Source: Kitasatospora sp. MAP5-34
GTDB taxonomy: Bacteria; Actinomycetota; Actinomycetes; Streptomycetales; Streptomycetaceae
DNA length: 64,000 nt
Assembly (NCBI RefSeq): GCF_029894335.1
Contig: NZ_JARXZC010000038.1
Span: 1-64,000, forward strand
Direction: 5' to 3'
The notes beneath the pieces were generated by a model. That model saw only the letters and a list, made by a program, of their open reading frames with translations. It was not told the DNA's origin and ran no database searches. The position numbers and the translations under genes are program-made. Positions 15,370 through 23,058 of the stretch are shown in pieces (the first letter of the stretch is position 1; each line of letters starts with the position of its first letter).

Positions 15370-17526
15370 ATGAGCATTGCGATCGACCTCGAAACACCCG
15401 TGAATCGGCTCCGTGCGGCCCTTTGCGCCGCGCTGGACGGCCCGCTGACGACCGGTGCGGACAACGCCAAGGACCTCCTGATCTCGCCCACCCGGCTGCG
15501 GGAGCACCTGGAACTGCACCACGGCGCCCAGACCGGACGCATTCGGATCACCGGGACGCTGGACCGCAGACTCGTACTGATTGAGCGTCAGGACCGCCGG
15601 TGGGTGGTCGCCGACCTCTCCGGCCGCCCCCACGACACCCGGCACTGGCCGGCCTGGCTGGCCGGGCACATCGACATCAACACCCCTGCCTCGTGGCTCT
15701 CCCTCGCTGATGTCGATGACTACGCCGCGTACCGGTTCTCCCGGCCCCGCACGCTCTTAGCCGCTCTCTACCATCCGGAGCACTTCCCGCTGCCCCGCTT
15801 CCCGCTGGGCATCAGCGACGTGGCCCGCGCCGCGCGCTCCACCCTTACCGGAGGCGTCGAACTCTGCGACATGCAGCTCGGCGTGACCCTTGCCGATCTC
15901 GTCGAGCAGGTCACCACCGACCCGCCGGACATCCTCGGTATCTCCGCGACGTTCGGCCAGCACGACCTGATGACCGAACTCCTGGACGCCGCCTACGGGC
16001 CGACCACGCCGCCGCTGATCGTGGCCGGAGGAAGCCTCACCGCCCGCAACGAAGCCCTGCTACTCGAGACCTACCCGGACCTGCTGATCGCCCGAGGCGC
16101 GGGGGAGTCGACCATCAAGGATGTCCTCGCGCACTGGCACGGCGACATCCGCCGCGAGGAGATCCACGGCATCGGCTACAACGGGGCCTCGCGCGGCGCC
16201 GGGACGATGGCGATCGGGCGGCGCCGGACCGCGAAGCCGGTCAGCAGCTCGCAGGACGACATCCTGTTCGAGCTGGACCTCCTCCCCGACACGTTGGAGC
16301 TGGGCGGCGTCGGCCAGTGCGAATCCTCGCGGGGCTGCACGAACTTCTGCTCGTTCTGCCCCCGCGGGCACAAGGGCCAATGGCATGGCGCGCAGCCCGA
16401 CAGGCTCCCGTGGCTGCTGGGCGAGATCGGCCAGGTCTACGACCGTTATCCGCACGTCTCACGGACGCTGTACCTGGTGGACGAGGAGTTCATCGGGCGC
16501 GGCCAGGATGCCGTGCCCCGTGCCCTGGACATGGCCCACACCCTGCACGACGCCGGATTCAAGTGGGAGACCAGCTGCCGCATCGACCAGGTCGCCCGGC
16601 CAGACTGCGACCGCAACTGGCACATCGAGCGGGCCGGCATGTGGCGCACGCTCATGGAACGGGGCCTACGCCGTTGCCTGTTCGGCGTCGAGTCCGGCGT
16701 GGACTCGATCCTGACCAGGTTCAACAAGGAGACGACCGGCGACCAGAACGCCCAGGCGATCCGTACCCTGTCCGCCCTCGGCGTGCCGACCCGGTTCACC
16801 TACATCTCCTTCGACCAGCTCATGACGTTCGATGAGCTGCGGGCCACGTACGACTACCAGGGCCGCACCGACCTCCTCCTTCGTCCGATGCCGGGTGTCG
16901 CGGTCGAGGAGATCGTCGAAGGCGTGCAGGACCCGCAGTGGGTGGCGGCGAACTCCAGTGGCCGGCCTTTCCACAGTGCGATCTCCTACCTGCTGGTCAG
17001 CATGGAATGCCTGGTCGGCGCCGCCTACACCAGGCAGGCCCAGGCTGCCGGACTGACCGGTGAAGTACGGCCCTCGATGGGCCGGGTGGACTCCCAATTC
17101 GCGGACTGGCGGATCGGGGTGGCCAGCGAGTGGGCCCAGCTGTGGGTGGACCGGAACTTCGCCCTCGACTACACCTTCAAGTCGCTGGAAAAGGTCCTCG
17201 ACGGCGCGCCGTGGCAGGCGGTCCGCAGTGCCCGGGTCGTCCTCAAAGACGCCGCGTACACCGTCTTCGGGCACCTGGTCCGTTCGATTGAGGACACCCC
17301 GGAGGCGATCGGTGCTGATGGCGGGCCGGCGGCACTGTCGGGCCGGATGCAGGGGCTGCTGGACCTTGAGATCACGTCGCTGGCCGACCGTATGGCCGCA
17401 GTGGTCGAGCAGGTACGCCAGGAACTGCTCGGGAGCCACGTGTGGGTGCTGGACTTCGAGCACGGCCGGTGGGTCCACCAGGGCGAGTGGCGGCTGATCA
17501 ACGCGTCGGACCCGTGCGGGACCTGA
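15370..17526 (+). CDS. B12-binding-type radical SAM enzyme
   Basis: A 718-residue protein. Residues about 170-270 (PDILGISATFGQHDLM, PLIVAGGSLTARNE, LIARGAGESTI) have the Rossmann pattern of the cobalamin-binding domain used by class B radical SAM enzymes. The iron-sulfur motif is C323-x3-C327-x2-C330 (GCTNFCSFCPRG). A strand pattern of the TIM barrel follows (YLVDEEFIGRG, CLFGVESGVD, RFTYISFDQL). Such enzymes methylate or rearrange unactivated carbons, or cyclise substrates. ATG at 15370 follows GAGGAACGA; longer in-frame extensions upstream have poor codon use. It leads a rightward group with an aldo/keto reductase and phosphatase- and isochorismatase-type enzymes, so it may make a small metabolite. 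The substrate is unknown. Confidence 0.85.
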   Translation: MSIAIDLETPVNRLRAALCAALDGPLTTGADNAKDLLISPTRLREHLELHHGAQTGRIRITGTLDRRLVLIERQDRRWVVADLSGRPHDTRHWPAWLAGHIDINTPASWLSLADVDDYAAYRFSRPRTLLAALYHPEHFPLPRFPLGISDVARAARSTLTGGVELCDMQLGVTLADLVEQVTTDPPDILGISATFGQHDLMTELLDAAYGPTTPPLIVAGGSLTARNEALLLETYPDLLIARGAGESTIKDVLAHWHGDIRREEIHGIGYNGASRGAGTMAIGRRRTAKPVSSSQDDILFELDLLPDTLELGGVGQCESSRGCTNFCSFCPRGHKGQWHGAQPDRLPWLLGEIGQVYDRYPHVSRTLYLVDEEFIGRGQDAVPRALDMAHTLHDAGFKWETSCRIDQVARPDCDRNWHIERAGMWRTLMERGLRRCLFGVESGVDSILTRFNKETTGDQNAQAIRTLSALGVPTRFTYISFDQLMTFDELRATYDYQGRTDLLLRPMPGVAVEEIVEGVQDPQWVAANSSGRPFHSAISYLLVSMECLVGAAYTRQAQAAGLTGEVRPSMGRVDSQFADWRIGVASEWAQLWVDRNFALDYTFKSLEKVLDGAPWQAVRSARVVLKDAAYTVFGHLVRSIEDTPEAIGADGGPAALSGRMQGLLDLEITSLADRMAAVVEQVRQELLGSHVWVLDFEHGRWVHQGEWRLINASDPCGT

Positions 17527-17530
17527 CCTT

Positions 17531-17563
17531 GGTGGGCTGCTCCGGAAGCTGAGGCAGCCCACC
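17531..17563. terminator. hairpin between convergent genes
   Basis: GGTGGGCTGC and GCAGCCCACC form a perfect 10-bp stem just after the radical SAM stop codon and before the end of the leftward nucleotidyltransferase-like gene. It is probably bidirectional. Confidence 0.65.
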
Positions 17564-17569
17564 GAGAGG

Positions 17570-18190
17570 TCACGCGTCGGCCTTCTCCGGGATCGGCACC
17601 CAGTTGAACTCTGGGCAGAACCGCCGGTAGGTGACCAGCTTCCAAGCGGCGTACTCGTCCAGTCGGCCGGCGGCTCGCAGGAGGTGCTTGACCCAGGTGT
17701 GGCAGATCCGCTCCTCCTCGGTCATCGTCCCGCCGATCTGGTCGAGCATCCGGCACGCAATCTCGAAGTCCTCGACGGTCAGCGCGCTCAGGTCGGTCTC
17801 CACGCCGTCCACGGTGAAGGAGAACACCAGCCGAGTGGTGGAGAACGAGGTGTAGCGCTCACCGAGGAACGTCGTGCGGTCGGCGAGGACGCTCATCAGG
17901 CGCTCGCGCTCGGCGACGGGGAATCCGATGCCGAGGTCCAGGTCCGATGCCTCGAGGTTGACGCCGATGCCGAAAGAGCCGACATCACGGGACTCGTGCC
18001 CGGTCCACTCGCGGACCAGGTCAGCGGCCTTGGCCCGGACGGCGTGAAGCCGGTCGTCGTGCGCGCGCATGGCGGCGTAGAAGAACACGGCACGCCCGTA
18101 CTCGGCGTCGGGGAAGTCGGATCGTTCCGCCCAGCCCTTGGCGGTGATTGTGTCAAGGTCCAGAGCTGCGGGGTGGGGTGCGTGAGTCAC
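17570..18190 (-). CDS. nucleotidyltransferase-fold protein
   Basis: A 206-residue protein with the polymerase-beta-type signature GSFGIGVNLEASDLDLGIGF (71-90): a GS pair followed by D83-x-D85, the usual metal ligands. A third acidic residue in VETDLSALT could complete the site. The C-terminal part is helical (HTWVKHLLRAAGRLDEYAAW), like many stand-alone nucleotidyltransferases that modify small molecules or RNA. It is divergent from the aldo/keto reductase with 70 bp between them and convergent with the radical SAM gene, so it likely belongs to the same cassette. The substrate cannot be inferred. Confidence 0.7.
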   Translation of the reverse strand: MTHAPHPAALDLDTITAKGWAERSDFPDAEYGRAVFFYAAMRAHDDRLHAVRAKAADLVREWTGHESRDVGSFGIGVNLEASDLDLGIGFPVAERERLMSVLADRTTFLGERYTSFSTTRLVFSFTVDGVETDLSALTVEDFEIACRMLDQIGGTMTEEERICHTWVKHLLRAAGRLDEYAAWKLVTYRRFCPEFNWVPIPEKADA

Positions 18191-18260
18191 AAGGAGACCC
18201 TAGCCATCCCGTATCCCGGTATGCAGCGGTTTGCCAGGAAAACGACCATAGGAGAAGAAG

Positions 18261-19355
18261 ATGACTGATCGGATCGAAAACCGTACACTCGCCGGCCAGT
18301 TGATCATCAACCCCGTCGGGGTGGGGTGCTGGGCGATCGGCGGCCCGGACACTAACCTCGGCCTGCCGATGGGCTGGTCCACCGCTGACGACTCGCAGTC
18401 CCTGCGCGGCCTGGAGCGGGCCTTCGAGCTCGGGGCGAACCTTCTCGACACCGCCGACGTGTACGGGCACGGCCACTCCGAGCGGATCATCGGACGGTTC
18501 CTGCGGACCGTGCCCCGCGACCAGGTGGTCATCTCCAGTAAGGGCGGCTACTTCGCCGGAACGGCCGAACACGCCTATAAGCCCTCCCACATGGCACGCC
18601 AGCTGGCCACCACCCTGGAGAACCTGGGCACCGACCGCCTCGACGTCTACTTCCTGCACAACAGCGAGTTCGGCCCCGGTGATGTCTACCTGGACGAGGC
18701 GTTGGAGCAGATGCGGGACTTCCAGCGCCAGGGGCTGATCAAGACGATCGGGATGCGTGGGCCGCACCGCTTCGCCACCGAGCGCCTGACCGTCCCGAAG
18801 GAACAGCGCGGCGACAAGCACGCCCGGTTCCGGGAACTGTTCGAGCGCATCCGGCCCGACTACCTGGCCGTGCGGTACAACGCGCTGACACCACCCGCGC
18901 CGGCCGGGAGGGACGACATCTTCGCCTTCGCCGCCGCGCACGGCTGCTCGGTGCTGGTCAACAAGCCGCTGTCCCAGGGCCTGCTGACGGGCAAGTACGA
19001 CCCGGCCGCGCCGCCGGTGTTCGGCGACGGCGACCACCGGCGGCGCAAGGCGTGGTTCACCCCTCGCGCACTGCGCACGATCCAGCAAGGCATGGAGCCG
19101 CTGCGGGAGCGGTTCGGCACCGAGCGCGGCGATCTGGTGCGGGTGGCGATCCGTTACTGTCTCCAACGCGCCGACAACGCCGCAGTGCTGGTGGGCTTCA
19201 CCACGCCTCAGCAGGTCGAGCAGAACTACCAGTGCCTGGGCGAGCCCCTGTCGGAGGCCGACATGGTGTTCATCCGGGAGACCTCCGGCGCGCTCCAGAA
19301 GTCGTTGGACGCCTCCGGTGAGGTCTTCCTCGACGAGTTGGAGACCCCGCAGTGA
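18261..19355 (+). CDS. aldo/keto reductase
   Basis: A 364-residue NADPH-dependent reductase of the AKR superfamily. The catalytic tetrad is visible: Asp and Tyr in LLDTADVYGHGHSE, Lys in ISSKGGYF and His in YFLHNSEFG. The nucleotide-binding end is present (LVGFTTPQQVEQN). It reduces a carbonyl or, in biosynthesis, a sugar or polyketide ketone. ATG follows AGGAGAAGAAG. It overlaps the next gene by 4 bp, so the two are translated together. A 364-residue length is a little longer than the usual 320-330. Confidence 0.9.
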   Translation: MTDRIENRTLAGQLIINPVGVGCWAIGGPDTNLGLPMGWSTADDSQSLRGLERAFELGANLLDTADVYGHGHSERIIGRFLRTVPRDQVVISSKGGYFAGTAEHAYKPSHMARQLATTLENLGTDRLDVYFLHNSEFGPGDVYLDEALEQMRDFQRQGLIKTIGMRGPHRFATERLTVPKEQRGDKHARFRELFERIRPDYLAVRYNALTPPAPAGRDDIFAFAAAHGCSVLVNKPLSQGLLTGKYDPAAPPVFGDGDHRRRKAWFTPRALRTIQQGMEPLRERFGTERGDLVRVAIRYCLQRADNAAVLVGFTTPQQVEQNYQCLGEPLSEADMVFIRETSGALQKSLDASGEVFLDELETPQ

Positions 19356-20185
19356 CCACTTCCACGGATCAGCTGTCCCTGTTCACCAGCCGGGCATCCG
19401 GGATCGAGCCGTCCAGCACCGAGCTTCGCGCGGTCATCTTCAACACCCAGCACGCGGCGGCGACCCGCGCCCGCGCGCAAGTGGACTGGCTGGCGGCCCA
19501 GCAGGGAGCCGATGTGCTGGTCCTCACCGAGGTCGGCGCGGGCCCCGGTGGCGACGCCCTGGTCCGGGCGTTGGGTGAGGCCGGGTACCGGTCGGTGGTC
19601 GCACCGCAGGGCGGTGGGGACTACCGGACCGTCCTGGCCGCGCGGGCGGCCGGCCTGAGCGCGGTGTCGTCCCCGGTGACGGTGATGCCGTACCGCTTCC
19701 CGCTCGCACGGCTCACCGTCGCCGGTCGTACCGTCACCATCGGCGGCCTGTACGTCCCTTCGCGGGGTTCGAAGGAGCGACGCAACGAGGACAAGCGGGC
19801 CTTCCAGTCCGCCGTGGCCGCCGCGCTGCCGACACTGGTGAAGGAGACCAGTGGCCTGTTCGTGCTGGCCGGAGACCTCAACGTCCTCGAGCCCGGTCAC
19901 GAGCCGCATTACGCCGTCTTCGGCGCCTGGGAGTATGACTTCTACCGCGCGTTCGCGGGGGCTGGCCTGATCGATGCCTTCCGCACACTGCATCCCGACG
20001 CCGCCGAGCACAGTTGGTTCGGGCGCGGCGGAAACCCTTACCGCTTCGACCACGCCTTCGCCCCGGCCGCCCACCAGCACCTGATCCGCTCGTGCTCCTA
20101 CCTGCACGAGCCGCGCACCGCCGGTCTGACCGACCACTCCGCCATGGAACTGACGATCGCTCTGAAGGACGAAGGGAAGCCGTGA
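19352..20185 (+). CDS. endonuclease/exonuclease/phosphatase-family hydrolase
   Basis: A 277-residue protein of the DNase I-like fold. Conserved elements appear in order: FNTQHAA (N), VLTEVG (metal-binding Glu), a middle strand IGGLYVPS, AGDLNVLEPGHE (D-x-N) and DHSAMEL (catalytic D-H) near the end. The family cleaves phosphodiester or phosphomonoester bonds in DNA, inositol phosphates or lipids. Coupling to the aldo/keto reductase by a GTGA overlap suggests it works on a small phosphorylated intermediate rather than DNA; that is inference. Confidence 0.85.
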   Translation: MTTSTDQLSLFTSRASGIEPSSTELRAVIFNTQHAAATRARAQVDWLAAQQGADVLVLTEVGAGPGGDALVRALGEAGYRSVVAPQGGGDYRTVLAARAAGLSAVSSPVTVMPYRFPLARLTVAGRTVTIGGLYVPSRGSKERRNEDKRAFQSAVAAALPTLVKETSGLFVLAGDLNVLEPGHEPHYAVFGAWEYDFYRAFAGAGLIDAFRTLHPDAAEHSWFGRGGNPYRFDHAFAPAAHQHLIRSCSYLHEPRTAGLTDHSAMELTIALKDEGKP

Positions 20186-20237
20186 TCGGCTCGGACAGCG
20201 CGCGCCCCGCGCCCAGGAGACCGCTCAGCATGTCCTG

Positions 20238-20321
20238 ATGCGCGAAGCTGTCGTCAACACCAGCGGCCTGGCCGCCCGGATGCGCGCCGCCCAGGACGCG
20301 CTCCGGGACACCGTCGGCTGA
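20238..20321 (+). CDS. possible 27-residue ORF
   Basis: An ATG-initiated short frame, MREAVVNTSGLAARMRAAQD plus seven residues, lies between two confidently called genes. The same frame stays open further upstream without a start codon, so it may equally be the end of a truncated gene. The ribosome-binding site is weak. I list it because the codon use is good and the gap otherwise holds nothing. Confidence 0.25.
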   Translation: MREAVVNTSGLAARMRAAQDALRDTVG

Positions 20322-20341
20322 CGACAAGGAGAGGGGAACCG

Positions 20342-20896
20342 ATGGATTCCCGCGCGGCGCTGATCGTCGTCGACATGCAGAACGGATTCCTCAACGACCA
20401 CACCCGGCACCTGGTCCCCGTGGTCGCCGACCTCGTCGATCAGTGGACCAAGGCCGGTCGGCCGGTCGTGTTCACTCGCTACCTCAATTATCCCGGCAGC
20501 CCGTTCGAGCGACTCATCCACTGGACCCGCCTCCGGGACGCCCCCGAGACGGACCTCGCCCCCGAACTCCACGACCGCGCCCACCGCGCCGCCGCAGTCA
20601 TCGACAAGCCTGCCTACAGCTGGTTCACCCCCGAAGGAATCGCGCTGGCCGCTGCGGAAGGCTGGCGCGACCTCATCTTCTGCGGCGTGGCCACCGAGAG
20701 CTGCGTCCTGAAGTCGGCCGTCGATGCGTTCGAACGCGACTTCACCCCATGGGTCGTCACCGACGCCTGCGCCAGCGACGCCGGCCCGGACGTTCACGAC
20801 GCCGGACTTCGCATCGCCCGCCGCTTCATCGGCGCCGGCCAGCTCATCACCACAGCCCAGCTCCTTGCCCGCCTCACCGAGCCCGCTCCGGACTAG
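20342..20896 (+). CDS. isochorismatase-like cysteine hydrolase
   Basis: A 184-residue hydrolase with the full catalytic triad of the family: Asp in LIVVDMQNGF (residue 11), Lys in IDKPAYSWF and nucleophile Cys in GVATESCVL. Relatives hydrolyse isochorismate, nicotinamide, N-carbamoyl compounds and other amides. It starts after GGAGAGGGGAACC and belongs to the rightward radical SAM cassette. The truncated flavoprotein follows 3 bp later, which points to an operon whose last gene has been broken. Confidence 0.88.
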   Translation: MDSRAALIVVDMQNGFLNDHTRHLVPVVADLVDQWTKAGRPVVFTRYLNYPGSPFERLIHWTRLRDAPETDLAPELHDRAHRAAAVIDKPAYSWFTPEGIALAAAEGWRDLIFCGVATESCVLKSAVDAFERDFTPWVVTDACASDAGPDVHDAGLRIARRFIGAGQLITTAQLLARLTEPAPD

Positions 20897-20899
20897 GAC

Positions 20900-21193
20900 A
20901 TGACCGCCATCCAACCCCCGCCCAGCAGCGATCTGATCATCATCGGCGGCGGACCCGCCGGCTGTGCGGCCGCTGTTATGGCAGCCGGCGTCGGCATGCA
21001 CTCCGTCCTGATCGAGCCGAAGTCCCTCTGCCACACCTTGCATCGCATCCCCGCGATCAACAACGTCCTCGGTGGCCACAGCACTGGCCCACACCTCGCC
21101 GACGCCGTCACTGCCGACGTCCAGCGGGCCGAGCTCTGCCAGGTTCTGCACGGTCGGCACGTCGAAGCCGCAGCAGCGCGCCTGCGGACACCG
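20900..21193 (+). pseudogene. FAD/NAD(P)-dependent oxidoreductase, N-terminal fragment
   Basis: The start is intact and gives the FAD-binding motif LIIIGGGPAGCAAAVMAAG, then LIEPKSLCHTLHRI as in thioredoxin-reductase-like flavoproteins. Similarity fades after about 95 codons (HVEAAAARL), and from about 21190 the frame runs antisense through the end of the leftward MFS gene. A full enzyme would need over 300 residues. The 3' part has been removed by a junction next to the MFS stop codon at 21200. Confidence 0.7.
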
Positions 21194-21199
21194 GCCCCG

Positions 21200-22903
21200 T
21201 CATCCCCGCGACGCGTCCGCCCGGGCCCCCGCGCCCACCGCCTCCGGCGTGGCGGCCCGCTGCGCGTCCTCGGGTGCGCCGCTCGCGGCGGGGCGGGGGA
21301 GCAGCGGGGTGAGCAGCAGGACGACCAGGAACGCGCCGGCGGGCCAGCGCAGGCTGCGGGAGGCCGCGTCGGCGAAGTCGGCCCGCATCGCGGCCCGGAC
21401 GGCCGGGGCGGCGACGCCGTCGGCCTGGCCGTCGCGGCAGCCGGCCGGGACGGCGTACGGGTCGAGTGCGCCGGTCCGCTCGACCACGCAGCGTCGCAGG
21501 CCCGCGACCGCCGCGTCCTGGGCGGCAGTTGACGTACCGTCAGCTGTCAGGGTGGCCCGCAGAGCGGGTTCCTGGGCGCGGGCGTGGGCGGCGCCGCCGG
21601 TGCCCAGCAGGCCGAAGAAGACCAGCCCGATCAGCCCGACCCCGGCCGCCGACGCGAGGTAGACCGCCGCGTTGGCCAGGCCGGCGCCGCTGCCGGCGTC
21701 CCGGCGCGGGACGCCGGCCAGGACCAGGTTGATCAGGATCGGCACGATCAGGCCGAGCCCGCAGCCGATCGCGGTCAGGCAGCCGAACAACGGCCAGAAG
21801 CCGAGGGGGTCGTGGCCGATCACCACGCTCAGCAGCAGGGTCGCGCCGGACACCAGGACGCAGCCGGCCGCCAGCAGGGCGCGGCCGATCCGGGGCGCCA
21901 GGGAGACGGCGGGCACCCCGAACAGGCACACCCCCAGCACCCAGCCGGTCATCGCGCAGCCGGTCTTCAGGGCCGACCAGCCCAGGCCGATCTGGGTCTC
22001 CCAGATCACCGGCATCTGCTGCGAGAGCAGCGCCGCGTAGACCAGGAGCAGCTGCACCATGCCGGAGGTGAACGAGCGTTGGCGGAACAGCGCGACCGGG
22101 ATGAGTGCGCGCTGCGGCCCGCTGCGGCCCTGGTGCCAGGCGATCAGCAGGGCCAGTGGCAGGACCGAGGCCAGTGCGACCAGCATCCAGGCGGGCCAGC
22201 CGGCCGCGCGGCCCTGCTGCAGCGGGTACACCAGCAGGCCGGACAGCAGCGCGACCAGCAGGACGCCGGTCAGGTCGATCCGCAGCGGCACCTCGGACCT
22301 GGACTCGGGCAGCAGCAGCATGGTGCCGGCCAGGACCAGGACGCCGACGGGTACGTTGATCAGGAAGATCGCGCGCCAGCCCAGTCCGAGCAGGTTGTCG
22401 GTGGCCAGGAATCCGCCGAGCACCGGGCCGGCCAGCTGGGCCAGGTTCATGACGGTGCCGTAGACGGCGAAGGCCGCGCCCCGGCGGGCGGGCGGGAACA
22501 GCAGCTGCAGTACCGCCAGGACCTGGGGGACCATCAGCGCGCCGAAGCCGCCCTGGACGAACCGGGCGGCGATCAGGACCCCGGCCGACGGCGCGAGCGC
22601 GCAGCACGCCGAGGCGAGGGTGAAGCCGGCCACCCCGATCAGGAAGACCCGTTTGCGGCCGTAGATGTCGCCGAGCCGCCCGCCGGGGATCAGCAGGACG
22701 GCGAACGCCAGCGCGTAGGCGGCGACGAACCACTGGGCGGCCGCGTAGCCGGCGTGCAGGTCCCGCTGGATGGCGGGGGCCGCGACGACGGCGATCGACA
22801 GGTCGAGCATGTCCATGAAGGCGGCGAACAGCACCACGAGGAGCGCCGGCCAGGCGCCCCGGGGGATGGCCTCGGACGGCCCGGGGATGGTACGCGTACG
22901 CAT
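21200..22903 (-). CDS. MFS drug:proton antiporter, DHA2 (14-TM) family
   Basis: A 567-residue integral membrane transporter. The N-terminal half carries the DHA2 signature MDMLDLSIAVVAAPAIQRDL and the motif A loop GGRLGDIYGRKRVF. Fourteen hydrophobic segments can be traced, the last after a 75-residue extracytoplasmic loop (about 440-520) and the charged tail at the end. Such EmrB/QacA-type pumps commonly export the product of the adjacent biosynthetic cluster. It lies 155 bp after the amidotransferase on the same strand and is probably in one operon with it. Its 3' end abuts the truncated flavoprotein. Confidence 0.9.
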   Translation of the reverse strand: MRTRTIPGPSEAIPRGAWPALLVVLFAAFMDMLDLSIAVVAAPAIQRDLHAGYAAAQWFVAAYALAFAVLLIPGGRLGDIYGRKRVFLIGVAGFTLASACCALAPSAGVLIAARFVQGGFGALMVPQVLAVLQLLFPPARRGAAFAVYGTVMNLAQLAGPVLGGFLATDNLLGLGWRAIFLINVPVGVLVLAGTMLLLPESRSEVPLRIDLTGVLLVALLSGLLVYPLQQGRAAGWPAWMLVALASVLPLALLIAWHQGRSGPQRALIPVALFRQRSFTSGMVQLLLVYAALLSQQMPVIWETQIGLGWSALKTGCAMTGWVLGVCLFGVPAVSLAPRIGRALLAAGCVLVSGATLLLSVVIGHDPLGFWPLFGCLTAIGCGLGLIVPILINLVLAGVPRRDAGSGAGLANAAVYLASAAGVGLIGLVFFGLLGTGGAAHARAQEPALRATLTADGTSTAAQDAAVAGLRRCVVERTGALDPYAVPAGCRDGQADGVAAPAVRAAMRADFADAASRSLRWPAGAFLVVLLLTPLLPRPAASGAPEDAQRAATPEAVGAGARADASRG

Positions 22904-22988
22904 GGGAACCCTTCTGCAAGCGGCCCCGGGCGGGCTCGGCGGGGACCTCGGTCAAGGGACCCGCCGAGCCCGGGTTGAGCTTGTGTCA

Positions 22989-23033
22989 GACCTCGATGTC
23001 AGAGACCTCGATGTCAGAGACCTCGATGTCAGA
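22989..23033. repeat. three perfect 15-bp tandem copies
   Basis: GACCTCGATGTCAGA is repeated three times without change, with partial copies on both sides. On the minus strand each copy contains ATCGAGGTCTGA, the last codons and stop (IEV stop) of the amidotransferase that ends at 23059. The array therefore looks like slipped duplicates of that gene's end. Confidence 0.9.
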
Positions 23034-23058
23034 GACCCCGGGGTCGGAGAGGCTGGTG

